Of a DNA stretch of 64,000 nucleotides, positions 46,387-64,000 are shown in pieces. A program made the position numbers and the translations under genes. The notes under the pieces are model-generated. The model was given only the letters and a program-made list of their open reading frames with translations. It was not told the DNA's origin and ran no database searches. How positions within the stretch are numbered: position 1 is the first letter of the stretch; the number at the start of each line of letters is the position of its first letter. This stretch comes from Protula sp. h YS-2021 (lineage: Eukaryota > Annelida > Polychaeta > Sabellida > Serpulidae): positions 38,407,603 through 38,471,602 of the forward strand of contig OX457029.1 of NCBI GenBank assembly GCA_949752745.1, written 5' to 3'.

Positions 46387-48472
46387 TACACCAATTAAGG
46401 TTCATCAGATCCGGGCCTTGCAACACTTCTTTATTGAGGGAAGTGTTTTGGAATGACGCTACATAGTCAAATACAATTCTTAACTTCTCTGGCTTTTTAG
46501 GGTTGAATACGGGATGATGCGGTATATACCAAGTTCGACCTGGAGTTGTCGACTCATCTTCCTCCACCTTTTCAGCATACCCCTTCTCCAGCAAATTGTG
46601 GATGCCTGCAGTGTACTTAGAATACATCACATCGTCTTTCCTCAAGCGCCGGCCTAGATATCCAAGGCGTTTTTCTGCGAGCATTCGATTATCGGGTAAA
46701 TTCGATTTGTCCTGCCTGAATGGTATGCCAAGTTGATAGTGATTATTATCAATAGATACTGAAGTATCCCACAGCTTCACGACTCGCCTATCTTCCAAAG
46801 ACACTTCACTGCATTCATCTGTTGTTCCAAAACTATCAATTTTCCAAAATTTCTCGACTTGGTTGTTCAACTCACGATCGACATTCGCACAACAGTCAAC
46901 ATGAAAGCACGCATCCGAAGATTCCTCTTGACTTCGTACAGGCCCGTTAACCGTCCAACCGAGTGGTGTTCGTACTGCGTACGGTTCGCCGGGCTGACCA
47001 CGACGCACCTCAAGTGGAACTAAACCATCTGGATTGTCTTGCCCAATCAACAACGACACACCTTCAGTGCTAGAACTGCATATCGGTAAGTCATTCAAAT
47101 GACTAAATTGACTAATGTCATCTTTGCAAACCACACTTGACACAAGCGACGGGAAATCTTTCATCACACATACTTTAGCAAGAGTAACTGTCTCATTACC
47201 ACTGCGGTTCTTCTGCGTGTTTGATGCAGTCAAACAAATTTCTTCTACAGCAACTTCTTTGCCATTGTTCAATGTGGAAAGCATTATTGTTGTCGGTTTA
47301 CCTTCTGCACCCAGTTGTTGTTGCAGCTTTGTGGAGCAGAATGTGCGGTTACTTCCGGTGTCCAGCAAGGCAAACGTCTTCACTCCCAATCTTTGACCTT
47401 GTGCCCGCACGTATACAGGAACAATAGGAAGAGACACCTTTGCCTTCTCTGGTGCCTGCGTGCTGAAAGATATGGGTGCACAGCTAGAGCTATTTAGTGT
47501 ATCACGGATTGAAGTTGACTCACCTGCTGAAGTCAACGTCGCACTCACATGCGATTCTCCTTGCGGGTTGTCTTTCTTCAGCGCACTATGAAGCAGGCAT
47601 GAGTGCTTCCTGGAACAACCGTCAATGCCACACGTCTTGGCGAACCTGCATTCCTTTGAAACGTGTCGAGCACCATTCAAACAATTGAAGCAGATTTTCT
47701 TTTCTCTAAAAAACTTTAGTCTCTCAGAAGATTGCAATTTCTTAAACTTCTCACACTGGCTCAGATAATGCGAGTCGCCACACATGAAAAACTTTCGACT
47801 TGGCTGAGCGGGTGCCTTGGCCTTGCTTGCACCGACTTGAAAACTCAAGGACTTGTTTGGTTGCATTTTGCCTTTCTCGCGTTTTTGTTCAGCGCCTATA
47901 CCGAAAACTGGATCACTCACTTCGCGGGTCACAAGGGTAAGGAAATCCAAAAATGCATTAATACCTGGATATTGTCCACGGGCCTCATGATGTTCTACGG
48001 CTTTCTTCCTCCAGCGACTTTGAAGGTATTTTGGCAGCCTCTTCACCAACTTTACCAGGCGTACTCGTGCATCGACCTCATTCAAATGCCCCATTGCTCG
48101 TAGGGTTTCCGTACAGCTGCGAACGTCATCTAAAAAATCTTGTAGCACCTGCACATTATCGGACTTGATCGGAGGGCCTGAAGTGATCTTCGATACCCAT
48201 GCTTCAGATATCACATAATCATTTCCAAACCGCTCTATCAACAGCTCTTTGGCCTTTCGATAGCCAACTGCAGGCAGCATACACGCGCATGGTTTTATGA
48301 CGTTTAGTGCCCTGCCCTTGCATAGTTCAAAAAGCTTGTTCAGTTTAGAAACATCACTCATTTGGGTAGAATCTACACTACTGTGGAAACAGTTCATAAA
48401 CATGTGGAAGTTCATCGGGTCCCCATCAAAGGTAAGTAGCTCGGACTTAGGCAAGGATAAAACGTCAATCAT
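46319..48472 (-). CDS. BEL gag-protease-RT part (frame 2)
   Basis: This 717-codon frame holds, in order, a gag domain (LLTFDGDPMNFHMFMNCFHS), zinc-knuckle-like Cys/His clusters (CFNCLNGARHVSKECRFAKT) and a DUF1758-type aspartic protease with active site LLDTGSNRTFC. The beginning of the RT follows (TWYIPHHPVFNPKKPEKLRI, VFDYVAS). The last residues are out of frame, and the RT continues in another frame from 46386. Confidence 0.88.
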   Translation of the reverse strand: MIDVLSLPKSELLTFDGDPMNFHMFMNCFHSSVDSTQMSDVSKLNKLFELCKGRALNVIKPCACMLPAVGYRKAKELLIERFGNDYVISEAWVSKITSGPPIKSDNVQVLQDFLDDVRSCTETLRAMGHLNEVDARVRLVKLVKRLPKYLQSRWRKKAVEHHEARGQYPGINAFLDFLTLVTREVSDPVFGIGAEQKREKGKMQPNKSLSFQVGASKAKAPAQPSRKFFMCGDSHYLSQCEKFKKLQSSERLKFFREKKICFNCLNGARHVSKECRFAKTCGIDGCSRKHSCLLHSALKKDNPQGESHVSATLTSAGESTSIRDTLNSSSCAPISFSTQAPEKAKVSLPIVPVYVRAQGQRLGVKTFALLDTGSNRTFCSTKLQQQLGAEGKPTTIMLSTLNNGKEVAVEEICLTASNTQKNRSGNETVTLAKVCVMKDFPSLVSSVVCKDDISQFSHLNDLPICSSSTEGVSLLIGQDNPDGLVPLEVRRGQPGEPYAVRTPLGWTVNGPVRSQEESSDACFHVDCCANVDRELNNQVEKFWKIDSFGTTDECSEVSLEDRRVVKLWDTSVSIDNNHYQLGIPFRQDKSNLPDNRMLAEKRLGYLGRRLRKDDVMYSKYTAGIHNLLEKGYAEKVEEDESTTPGRTWYIPHHPVFNPKKPEKLRIVFDYVASFQNTSLNKEVLQGPDLMNLNWCIAEVSRKQDRCYGGHRRDVSPS

Positions 48473-48510
48473 TTGCTGCTGCGTGAAAGGAATGGTGTTT
48501 GCACAAGGTG

Positions 48511-49032
48511 CTAATTGCGGCTTAAGTGCTTCAGCTGCTGGTTAAGCGTAACTGGGTTTGGAATCGCGCTTTGAAATGTGTCGTGATCAGGATTTTTGTC
48601 ATACATTGCGAAGACTTGCTCTTCTGCTTCAACAGCAGCTATCTCGGACTTCACTTGGTGCCTTTTCAACTGAGCTGCCAAACGCTCCTCTTCCTCGCAC
48701 AACTTGAGCTTTGCTAGGGCAGCGGCTTTTTTAGCAGCGGCACGGGCGCGAGCAGAACGGACACTACTTGTGGAACCAGCCTGGGAAGCACTGTCACTTG
48801 GCTTTATTGTATCTTCAACAGGGGACTGTATCTTAGATCGTACCTCAGATTTAACGCCACTTGCCTCCTGTGATGGCTCCGCGAATTCAGCAGCCGCACC
48901 CTCCGGAACCCCTACGTGTTCATAATAATCTTGTAGCCGCCTTACAAGCTCCACCTTGTTCCCTTTCGTTGGCAAGCCCTTTTCCGCCAGTCCCTCTTTT
49001 AGCTGTGCAATGTTCATTTTTCCGATATCCAT
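48511..49032 (-). CDS. BEL gag N-terminal part with SAP domain
   Basis: This 173-codon frame begins MDIGKMNIAQLKEGLAEKGL. Residues 7-40 match the SAP fold (L...GL...GNK.ELV.RL), a DNA-binding motif found in some BEL gag proteins. An Ala/Arg/Lys-rich coiled segment follows (RARAAAKKAAALAKLKLCEE). The frame ends early at LSRN because of a 1-nt shift relative to the next frame. Confidence 0.8.
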   Translation of the reverse strand: MDIGKMNIAQLKEGLAEKGLPTKGNKVELVRRLQDYYEHVGVPEGAAAEFAEPSQEASGVKSEVRSKIQSPVEDTIKPSDSASQAGSTSSVRSARARAAAKKAAALAKLKLCEEEERLAAQLKRHQVKSEIAAVEAEEQVFAMYDKNPDHDTFQSAIPNPVTLNQQLKHLSRN

Positions 49033-49088
49033 TTTTCAGCTTTCAGTCTGCCACCATAATTTAGAATTTTAAATAATTTTGTACTAAA

Positions 49089-49414
49089 TGTAAGGAATCA
49101 AAATCCAAAAATGATTCGGCCAATCCATTTTGTAACGCTGTTTATTTTCTTCCAATTCTTAACGGCTAAACATGAACATGAACCAAACAGTAAAATAGCA
49201 CAGGTACAAAATTATTGACTTTCCGCGGCCGAATGCCGAATGGCGCGAAAACCGCGGTTTATATACTCAGGCGATTGCTAAGCACGGACGAATGAACACA
49301 ACACGACAAATCATTCAATTACAAAACGCACGTGTGTGTAGGGGAGGGGGGGAGAATAATTTTCACCCCGTGACAAACATACTGAACTGAATTCAAACAG
49401 TGACATTTCTTACA
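49089..49414 (-). repeat. BEL 5' LTR (relative to element)
   Basis: This 326-bp LTR starts TGTAAGAAATGTCACTG on the minus strand and ends GATTCCTTACA. Just inside, on the minus strand, TTATGGTGGCAGACTGAAAG at about 49040-49060 is a candidate primer-binding region. Confidence 0.9.
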
Positions 49415-49642
49415 CCAAGGTAAATTAAGCATTCTGCATTTATCAAAACAGTAACCACAGGCCATACAACACAACCGGAATACAACAAATAAAGGCGAAA
49501 GTGAATGCAATCTCAAAGATACATTAAATATTACAAACACCCCATGGCAGAGAAAGGAACAATTTGGCAACATAATATGGCTTGCGACGGCATAAAAGAC
49601 ACACGCACTGAAAGCATGTTGCTTGCAGCGCAACATTAAAGG

Positions 49643-50810
49643 TGTTAGAGCCCACCTGCGAATCCAGCCCATCTGCGGATGGGCTTGACCCATCGAGAAA
49701 TTCACAGTTGGGCTGCCCATTTGCAGATGGACAACCTATCTGCGAATCAGGAAAAGTCGATTTACCTGGCCCATCTGACAATATTTTTCTTCATAATTTA
49801 CATGTCTTTTTATGATGTTTTAGATATTTTTTAATTACTTTCGCATAGTATTTTTCTTTATTACTTATATGTCTTTGGCTGTATTTATTTTTCATTGTTT
49901 TGGGGCGAATAACAGTTTCAATCCTGTGTATTTTATTTATATATAAAACCTCAAACTTTACACACAAAACACTGCTGATCTATATCTTACGCAATTCCCA
50001 CCAAACTAAAAGGACAAAAAGCTCTAAAATCCTCAATTGCAATTCAAACGCAATTTTTTATCCACACATCAAACCCTGGAGTAGATAACTCAGTTAGACT
50101 TCACATCACTATCGAATAATTAATTGCCTATGTCCTATGTCACCTTTCACCAAACTAAAAGTGCAAAAACTCTGTAATCGTCAATACAATCAAAGTTCTA
50201 AAAATAGCAGCTGTCCATTTCAACAGCCAGTGAGTTCCATAAGAATGCGCGGTATACGCAGAATGACTGTCGCGGGAGAGGCGGGTAGGACTCGACGTGG
50301 AAGATTCTCGGCAAGATACTATCTTGAATAAATGTTTCTTTCTTGGAGAACGAAATACTATTGCAAAATTAAAATTGCAATTGTTTTATGTCTGTACATT
50401 CCACAATACACCATACGTTTGTCTTGCACAATACATCAATCCCCGGAGAAAAAAATGCAATTGAATTTTTTAGATTTCAATTTTCAACAACAATAGATCA
50501 CACATTTATCTTAAACAATGCATGAAATGGCAAAGATCCAAACTGAATTGCATTTTCGAAGATGGAATCATGCTTTACAATAGATCACACCATTACACGA
50601 TTACAAAAAAACCTAAGAGAAAGCGATAAAACATTTAAAAAAACCCACACGTATAAGTTATAAAAAATATTCTCAGATGGGTCAAGCCCATCTGCAGATG
50701 GTCCAGGAAAAATGACTTATCATGATTCGCAGATGGGCAGCTCAGCTGCGAATTATTAGATGAGCCAAACCCATCTGTAGACGGGCTGGATTCGCAGATG
50801 GGCTCTAACA
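49643..50810. mobile_element. Foldback/MITE element with ~160-bp inverted ends
   Basis: The element starts TGTTAGAGCCCACCTGCGAA and ends with its reverse complement. Inverted similarity extends about 160 bp on each side. The ends themselves contain nested palindromes of the CCCATCTGC.GATGGG type and the repeated word CTGCGAATC. The AT-rich centre has no transposase. I could not define a target-site duplication. Confidence 0.75.
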
Positions 50811-51301
50811 GAAGCATGTCAGTTTTCTATAACTGCACATGGTTATTTTCGTAGCTATCTTCAGGATCGCTCGTTTTCCATCAAAGATGTTGTAGAGCCA
50901 TTGCTGTCGCCGAGAAATATCCTTGTGTTAAGATTGTAGCCGTGCGCATGGACAGTATTTTGCAGACAGAGCATCGCATATCCAATATACGAGAAAAAAC
51001 GTGCTGGTTGCTCTTCACACCGGTTACGCACAGTTAGGCCACATCACTGTAGATGCAGCGAAGGTACTGATTCAAATTGTAATAGCCTACTAACAAACAT
51101 CCAAAAATGTCTTCCTGACAGGCTACAAAATGTCATGGACATGACCGCTAGGATAATTCTTTGTTCAGTGATTTAGTCCTTATTTAGTAGCGAAGATTTC
51201 TCGTCCCTAATAGGTCTTTGTTTGGGGATTTCAGCCTATTACATTTTTGGGTTGTTGTTCACTTTTGTTACTGTTGGCATTATTTTGAGTAGCATTGTGG
51301 G
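50811..51301. other. No feature seen
   Basis: This is unique-looking non-coding sequence between two foldback elements. Confidence 0.4.
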
Positions 51302-53273
<1,972 letters not shown>

Positions 53274-53487
53274 TCCCGAGAAATTTTTCATATGAACTCC
53301 CTGTCCCCGCCCCGCTCCCATCTTTGATTGTGGCTTAAAATCACTGCTTCTTCCGCGCCCCCTGCCACCTCGCGCCCCCTGCCACGCCGTCACGGGTGGC
53401 ATGGGATCTTTTATTTTCTTGTATTCCCACCGGCCCGCTCCCCCCCCCACCCAATATGTTTATCTCAATTACTCTTTTTGGCATATA

Positions 53488-54185
53488 CAGCGGAACCTCG
53501 ACATCGGACCACCTCCCTATTGGTACCACCTCTGAAATGGGGCACATTTTTTTCGGGAGCGAATGCGCTCCATAGACTTCAATGGTTAAGGAAACTCCCA
53601 ATTGGCACCACCTCGGAACGGACCACTTCGGGCCACTTTTTTTGGTCCCGAGCACTCAAAATGCCTGAGATCGGACCACTGTTAGACACCGGGGAAATCA
53701 CTTAATCTGTGCGGCACACTATGCACAACACTAAGTATGTTGCCGTCTTTGATATTGTTGCTAGGGATTATAGTAACAAGTATGTAACCAGAAAGGGGCA
53801 TTTATTTTGTTATCTATTGTCTAAACAATAGCACTAGCACCTGACAATATACAAACTCATTGCCTTCCCTCTGAGTACTCCTTGCGCGCTGTAATCCTTA
53901 AGCCACTGTTACCGTCCCCGCTATTATTCTTTGATACATAGTCGCAAAAGTATGCAAAATTGTGTGTGTCTATAACATACAGATTGTTCATCAGCTGAGA
54001 TCAGTAATAGAAATTATTGTAAACGAATATTACTTTCGTTGTGTTTGGACATAAAAGTTGAATCTATGGTCAACCCACAACAATTTTTTACCCCAGAATG
54101 ACCAAACCTCCCAAATGGGACTACCTCTGAAATACAGCACATTTTCCCGGTCCAAAGGGTGGTCCGATTTCAGAGGTTCCGCTGT
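53488..54185. mobile_element. pogo-like MITE, 698 bp, TA target duplication
   Basis: Ends CAGCGGAACCTCGACATCGG and its diverged inverse CCGATTTCAGAGGTTCCGCTG form about 27-bp terminal inverted repeats with GGACCACC inside. TA flanks both ends. CAG.GGAACC ends with TA are typical of pogo/Tigger-type elements. The interior has no transposase. Confidence 0.75.
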
Positions 54186-54187
54186 AT

Positions 54188-56633
54188 ATATAAAATATAT
54201 TTATATATAGCCCCCACCCCCACCCCACACTTCCGGTACGCAACAAAGACAAATTGTGTGTTTCTTTTTGCCTTTCCCATCGGCTTTGTAATTAAAGCTC
54301 TCCAGCTTGATCAAAGCAGCAATACGAGCCTCATTGAGGTTTTCACACCACATGTTTTTGTTCACTCTTTTTATGCTTTATACTTTTCGCTGTTGATGCA
54401 CTGAGACTTGAATTTTTCGAGAATGTGCCATTTTAGCCAATTTAGCCAAAATTGGCTAAATTGAGTGCATTTTTAATTGTTTTACAAATATATGTGTCTA
54501 TTCATAAATTTTTTCCAAAAAAAAAGATGCGAAGTTTCTCATTTTGGCATCGGAAGGGGGGGGGGAGGGAGAGAACGGAGCGGAAGGGGTCAAAAATGCA
54601 ATTTGCCTTTTTGGATTGAGAGAGGGGACATATATATATGGGGCGGGGGGCATGAAATTTTTTTTGATTGTTCATTTTCAAAATGCTTCTTTTCCCACAA
54701 TATTGGTCAGATTTTCTTAAAATGTTGTACGAATACTCTTTACGGAGAAGCAAAAATGCAAATTCTCTTGAAAATTTGCTTTTGTGGCGATCTGCCATAT
54801 ATTAACTAAATTGGAGACATTTCCTTTTTTTGGCATCCAGTTTTTAAAATGCTTCTTCTCCCACAATTTTGGTTGTATTCCTTTTCAATTTTGCGCGATT
54901 GCTCTCTTGATGATTCTCTCTTAAAAAAATACTTTTTGGGTCGAATCCCCCAAAACATGGCCAAATAGAGGGAGTGTTTGTAATTTATTAGTAGCAAATT
55001 TTTAAAATGGTTCTTCCACAATTTTGATCGGATCCCTTTATAAATTTGTAAGATTTTTTCTGCAGCCGGGTTTAGCAATATGATCACTTTCTGGCGACCA
55101 TATACAAGCCTACTGATACGGGATTTACTAGATCTCGGTTGGTCACGATGTCCCTGGACATTCTTGCTTTGTATTTATTTTACATGTTAGATTTGTCATG
55201 TTTGAGAGTGAAAATAAACCATTATAACAAAACAAAAATCATATTTTTCGAAATAAGTGGTGGCATCGATGACCTGTTGGCGGCCCTAAGGCTCGGTTGG
55301 TGGTACTGAGGATTCGGTGGTGGTAATGAGGGCCCTGTGGTGGTAGTGAGGACTCGGTTGTGGTAGTCTTTGATAGTATCTCTGAAACGTACATCCTCGG
55401 TGCAATGGTTGAAACAAGCTACGGAAGGGCTAGTGTTTTCTCCTGGTAGCGTCAGGGTCGGGTCTCTTCATAGACGTTGGACCGGTCTTGGGGAGCGCAC
55501 GAAGTCTCCTTCCCGCAAGGGCAATCGAAAAATTAAAAGGTTGGAGGACTCGTCCATTTCATCCTCTGCCTCTTACCAGGGCCGTCCACGTTTCTTTCAG
55601 CTTAAAACCCCCTCATATAGCATTTTGAAGCAAAAAAAAAGTTTGAGTCCTCAGTACCACCACCGGGTCTTAGTGCCACCACCGGGTCCTCAGTACCCAG
55701 CAAACATTAAGACGTCAGAATGACGTCGGGTCGACGTCGTAACCCGACGTTTCCGACGTCGGACTGACGTGCTGGTTTTGGTTGTATATGAAATGGAGCA
55801 GACGTCGGGTTTCAACGTCAGAATGACGTCGGATTCCGATCTGAAACTGACTAGAGTTATATAACTAATAGATAATTAATCATTCAACTGCTGTTGTGAA
55901 ATACATACGAAAGCATTTTCGATGTACATTTTCACAATCTAGGAAGAAAAATACCGACGCGCCATCACAATTCCAAAATTTTCATGTAAAAATTACGTTT
56001 TTTTCCTCTTTTTCAAAATGACTTCCATTTCCGGTGAGCGATAATAATGTTCATCGCTTTTTGGTCGTTTTTGCAACGTCGGAATGACGTCAGAAAACCG
56101 ACGTCGCTTCGACGTCGGAATAAAGTCGGGTTTTTGGGTAATAGGTCAGAATATGGTTGTGAAGTCGTCGCGACCAAAATCCAACCTTTTTTTCAACCAA
56201 AAAAGACGTCGGTTGTTTGCTGGGTACCACCACTTTACTTTTTTCTGAAAGTAAGCATTGATTTTTGGTTTTGAACATTTCTTTCAGCTTAAAACAATTA
56301 AATCTAGCATTTTGAAGCAAAAAAAAAAAAGTTTGGGTCTTCGTTACCACCACCGGGCCTCAGTGCCACCACAGGGTCCTCAGTACCACATCTTCACTGT
56401 TTTCGGAAAGAAACATTGATTTTTGGTTTGAACGTTTCTTTCAGCTTAAAACAACCTAATCTAGGATTTTGAAGTAAAAAAATAGTTTGGGTCCTCAGTG
56501 CCACCGGGTCCTCAGTGACACTTCGGGACCTTATTACCACTGGTGGTACTGAGGTCACGAGCAGACGCTGACCCAGCCTCGGATTTTGCCTCGTTATTTT
56601 TGTTTTATTTACTGCTTCATGCGAATTCATTGT
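54188..56633. repeat. Right arm of the 5.3-kb palindrome
   Basis: This is the reverse complement of the left arm, interrupted by the TA-flanked MITE at 55696-56224. Confidence 0.8.
55696..56224. mobile_element. GACGTC-rich MITE, 529 bp, TA target duplication
   Basis: The element begins CCCAGCAAAC and ends GTTTGCTGGG, with TA duplicated at 55694 and 56225. Ends carry repeated GACGTCGGAATGACGTCGGG-like words. The left arm of the host palindrome preserves the uninterrupted site GTGGTACTGAGG (TA at 51697), which proves insertion. TA duplication fits Tc1/mariner-type mobilisation. Confidence 0.85.
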
Positions 56634-57190
56634 AAACCTCCCTGTTACGCTAAATATATTTATCAAAAACACCATCATCCCAGTTTAAAGAAGATACCGG
56701 CTATTGAGACCATGATGGTGGGTCAAGGCCATAATAGAAGTATCAAGCCGCTACAAATTACAGTAGGCCATCTATAGATAAATTATTATAGGAAACGGAT
56801 TATCAGGGTGGTAGTTATAGCTGGTGATGGACGGATGGACGAACGGACTGACTCAATGGGATCTGGATTTTAATTAGTCTTCATGACATCATAGTTTTAA
56901 AAACAAAATTGAAAAAAAAAAACAAGAACATCTGGAGATCACTTCGAACGCAAAGCCAACACACAGCGCTCATCATTGACGTCAATTGATGCGCAACTAA
57001 CGACGTTCTCTTGACGTTTTCTAATTATTTACCTTTTTTTAAATACTACCAGAATGCAATTACTAAGTAACTTTCTTTGTATTCAGACAACTGAAGAATA
57101 CTTTGCTATTGCAGTTAGTATCAATATTAATTAATATGTTAATATATTACGTCAATCAGACTACTAATTAATTCCACAGAGAAGGAAAAC
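56634..57190. other. No feature seen
   Basis: This is non-coding AT-rich sequence to the right of the palindromic element, leading to the candidate promoter at 57194. Confidence 0.4.
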
Positions 57191-57193
57191 CCT

Positions 57194-57201
57194 TATATAT
57201 A
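57194..57201 (+). promoter_or_regulatory. Candidate TATA box TATATATA
   Basis: CCTTATATATACCG lies about 110 bp upstream of an ATG that opens a well-defined exon with a GTGAGT donor. This would place a transcription start near 57225. Confidence 0.4.
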
Positions 57202-57307
57202 CCGTTAGTAAAGGCACTTTTGCTTCCTGTTGCAAACGTTTCTCAAACCTTCACATATCAAACAAGAAATTCATTTTATCTAATTATTTGTGAAAAGTTA
57301 ATCATTT

Positions 57308-57395
57308 ATGGAACAAATGTGGCTGAGTGGACACAAATCTGGCCCTCTGGTGGCAGTAAATGATACAACGTACGGAGATGATGATCCCGATTTTG
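57308..57395 (+). CDS. Candidate first coding exon, function unknown
   Basis: ATG opens a frame MEQMWLSGHKSGPLVAVNDT then TYGDDDPDF and ends TTTTG/GTGAGT in phase 1, a good donor. A TATA box lies upstream. A phase-matching acceptor TTGCAG at 58106 would add DIPWP and a stop, giving a 34-residue peptide. TTTTTAG at 62132 would add GGSFQYSAAR before another GTGAGT. A third choice near 58735 would add VPIATSTTVSMATLPPCFAN. I cannot tell which, if any, is used. No signal peptide and no known family. Confidence 0.35.
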
Positions 57396-61830
<4,435 letters not shown>

Positions 61831-62243
61831 ATATCTCTAAATCTATGCGTTTTTTTTCATTAATTTCTCCCTGTCTGTGTTTTCTCTCACTCACTGAATA
61901 AAATGACGCAGACTATTTAATATCTCCTTAAATAATTTGCAATTATATCAGAGTTCTTAACGACTTTGTCACAATTTTTAAAAGGGCGCACATTCGGAAT
62001 CGCATCACACATAAATAGATTTAAAAGCAAGTGAAAGAGGATAACCAATATTTTTAAACTATTCCTTTGTTGATTTTTTTTAATTATTATTTTGGTATAT
62101 TTATTATCTATGTACATCTATGATATTTTTAGGCGGATCATTTCAGTATTCAGCAGCTAGATGGTGAGTAATTCACCACTCTACATCACTGGTATACAAG
62201 ACATGCAAAGTGAACAAATGGAAATAATGTGATGGCCAGTATA

Positions 62244-64000
<1,757 letters not shown>

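Larger units (their letters stand above)
42446..49414 (-). mobile_element. BEL/Pao LTR retrotransposon, full length, frameshifted
   Basis: The two LTRs (42446-42773 and 49089-49414) are nearly identical, start TGTAAG(G/A) and end TTACA. They flank minus-strand gag, protease, reverse transcriptase, RNase H and integrase in BEL/Pao order. Flanks CCCAG and CCAAG may be a 5-bp target duplication with one change. Frameshifts in gag, RT and integrase show that this copy is inactive, but the near-identical LTRs point to a fairly recent insertion. Confidence 0.93.

Noticed and set aside
43731..48545. Plus-strand frames of 60-130 codons across the BEL element
   Set aside because: They lie opposite long gag-pol frames with clear domains on the minus strand, so they are shadows.

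Overview
The window is animal nuclear DNA, most likely from a marine invertebrate. Genes are split by many small introns in an AT-rich background, and mobile elements of several metazoan superfamilies are present (BEL/Pao, MULE with FLYWCH zinc finger, Tc1/mariner, pogo-like, L2/CR1-like LINE). Minisatellites that span exon/intron junctions recall, as far as I remember and cannot check here, the intronic 'mirage' minisatellites described in amphioxus. Amphioxus is therefore a reasonable guess but not proven.

Region 1 (1-20.7 kb, minus strand) is one gene, an orthologue of the HECT ubiquitin ligase UBE3B. I could place 23 coding exons, from the start codon at 20670 to an exon at 1480, with splice phases agreeing at every junction (2819 nt, about 940 residues). 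The HECT C-lobe with the catalytic cysteine lies beyond the left edge. Two introns are filled by minisatellites made of duplicated splice junctions. Intron 13 carries 50 units of exactly 70 bp (63 nt of exon end plus GTAAGCT). Intron 8 consists only of 15 units of exactly 77 bp carrying the donor of exon 8, abutting about nine 40-41 bp units carrying the acceptor of exon 9. A decayed duplicate of a HECT exon sits beside exon 21.

Region 2 (20.7-30.1 kb) is mostly non-coding. It holds a decayed LINE reverse transcriptase (23.7-25.1 kb), several degenerate tandem repeats and, on the plus strand, a compact three-exon gene (29153-30019). That gene encodes a 110-residue secreted protein with 12 cysteines and a Ser/Glu-rich acidic tail, of no family I recognise.

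Region 3 (30.3-41.9 kb) is a large Mutator-like element. Inverted arms of about 2.1 kb each contain a FLYWCH zinc finger, and the loop contains a broken MULE transposase and a second MULE C-terminal fragment. The left arm holds about 2.5 kb of extra DNA, including a CpG-rich foldback element.

Region 4 (42.4-49.4 kb) is a complete but frameshifted BEL/Pao LTR retrotransposon on the minus strand, with a SAP domain at the gag N-terminus.

Region 5 (49.6-56.6 kb) holds a 1.2-kb foldback element and a 5.3-kb palindromic element. A pogo-like MITE lies in the palindrome's centre, and a TA-flanked, GACGTC-rich MITE lies in its right arm. The left arm preserves the empty site of the latter.

Region 6 (56.6-64 kb) has a candidate first exon with TATA box (57.2-57.4 kb), long microsatellites, a Tc1-like deletion derivative that keeps only its DNA-binding domain, and a 38-42 bp minisatellite with a 470-bp higher-order period running off the right edge.
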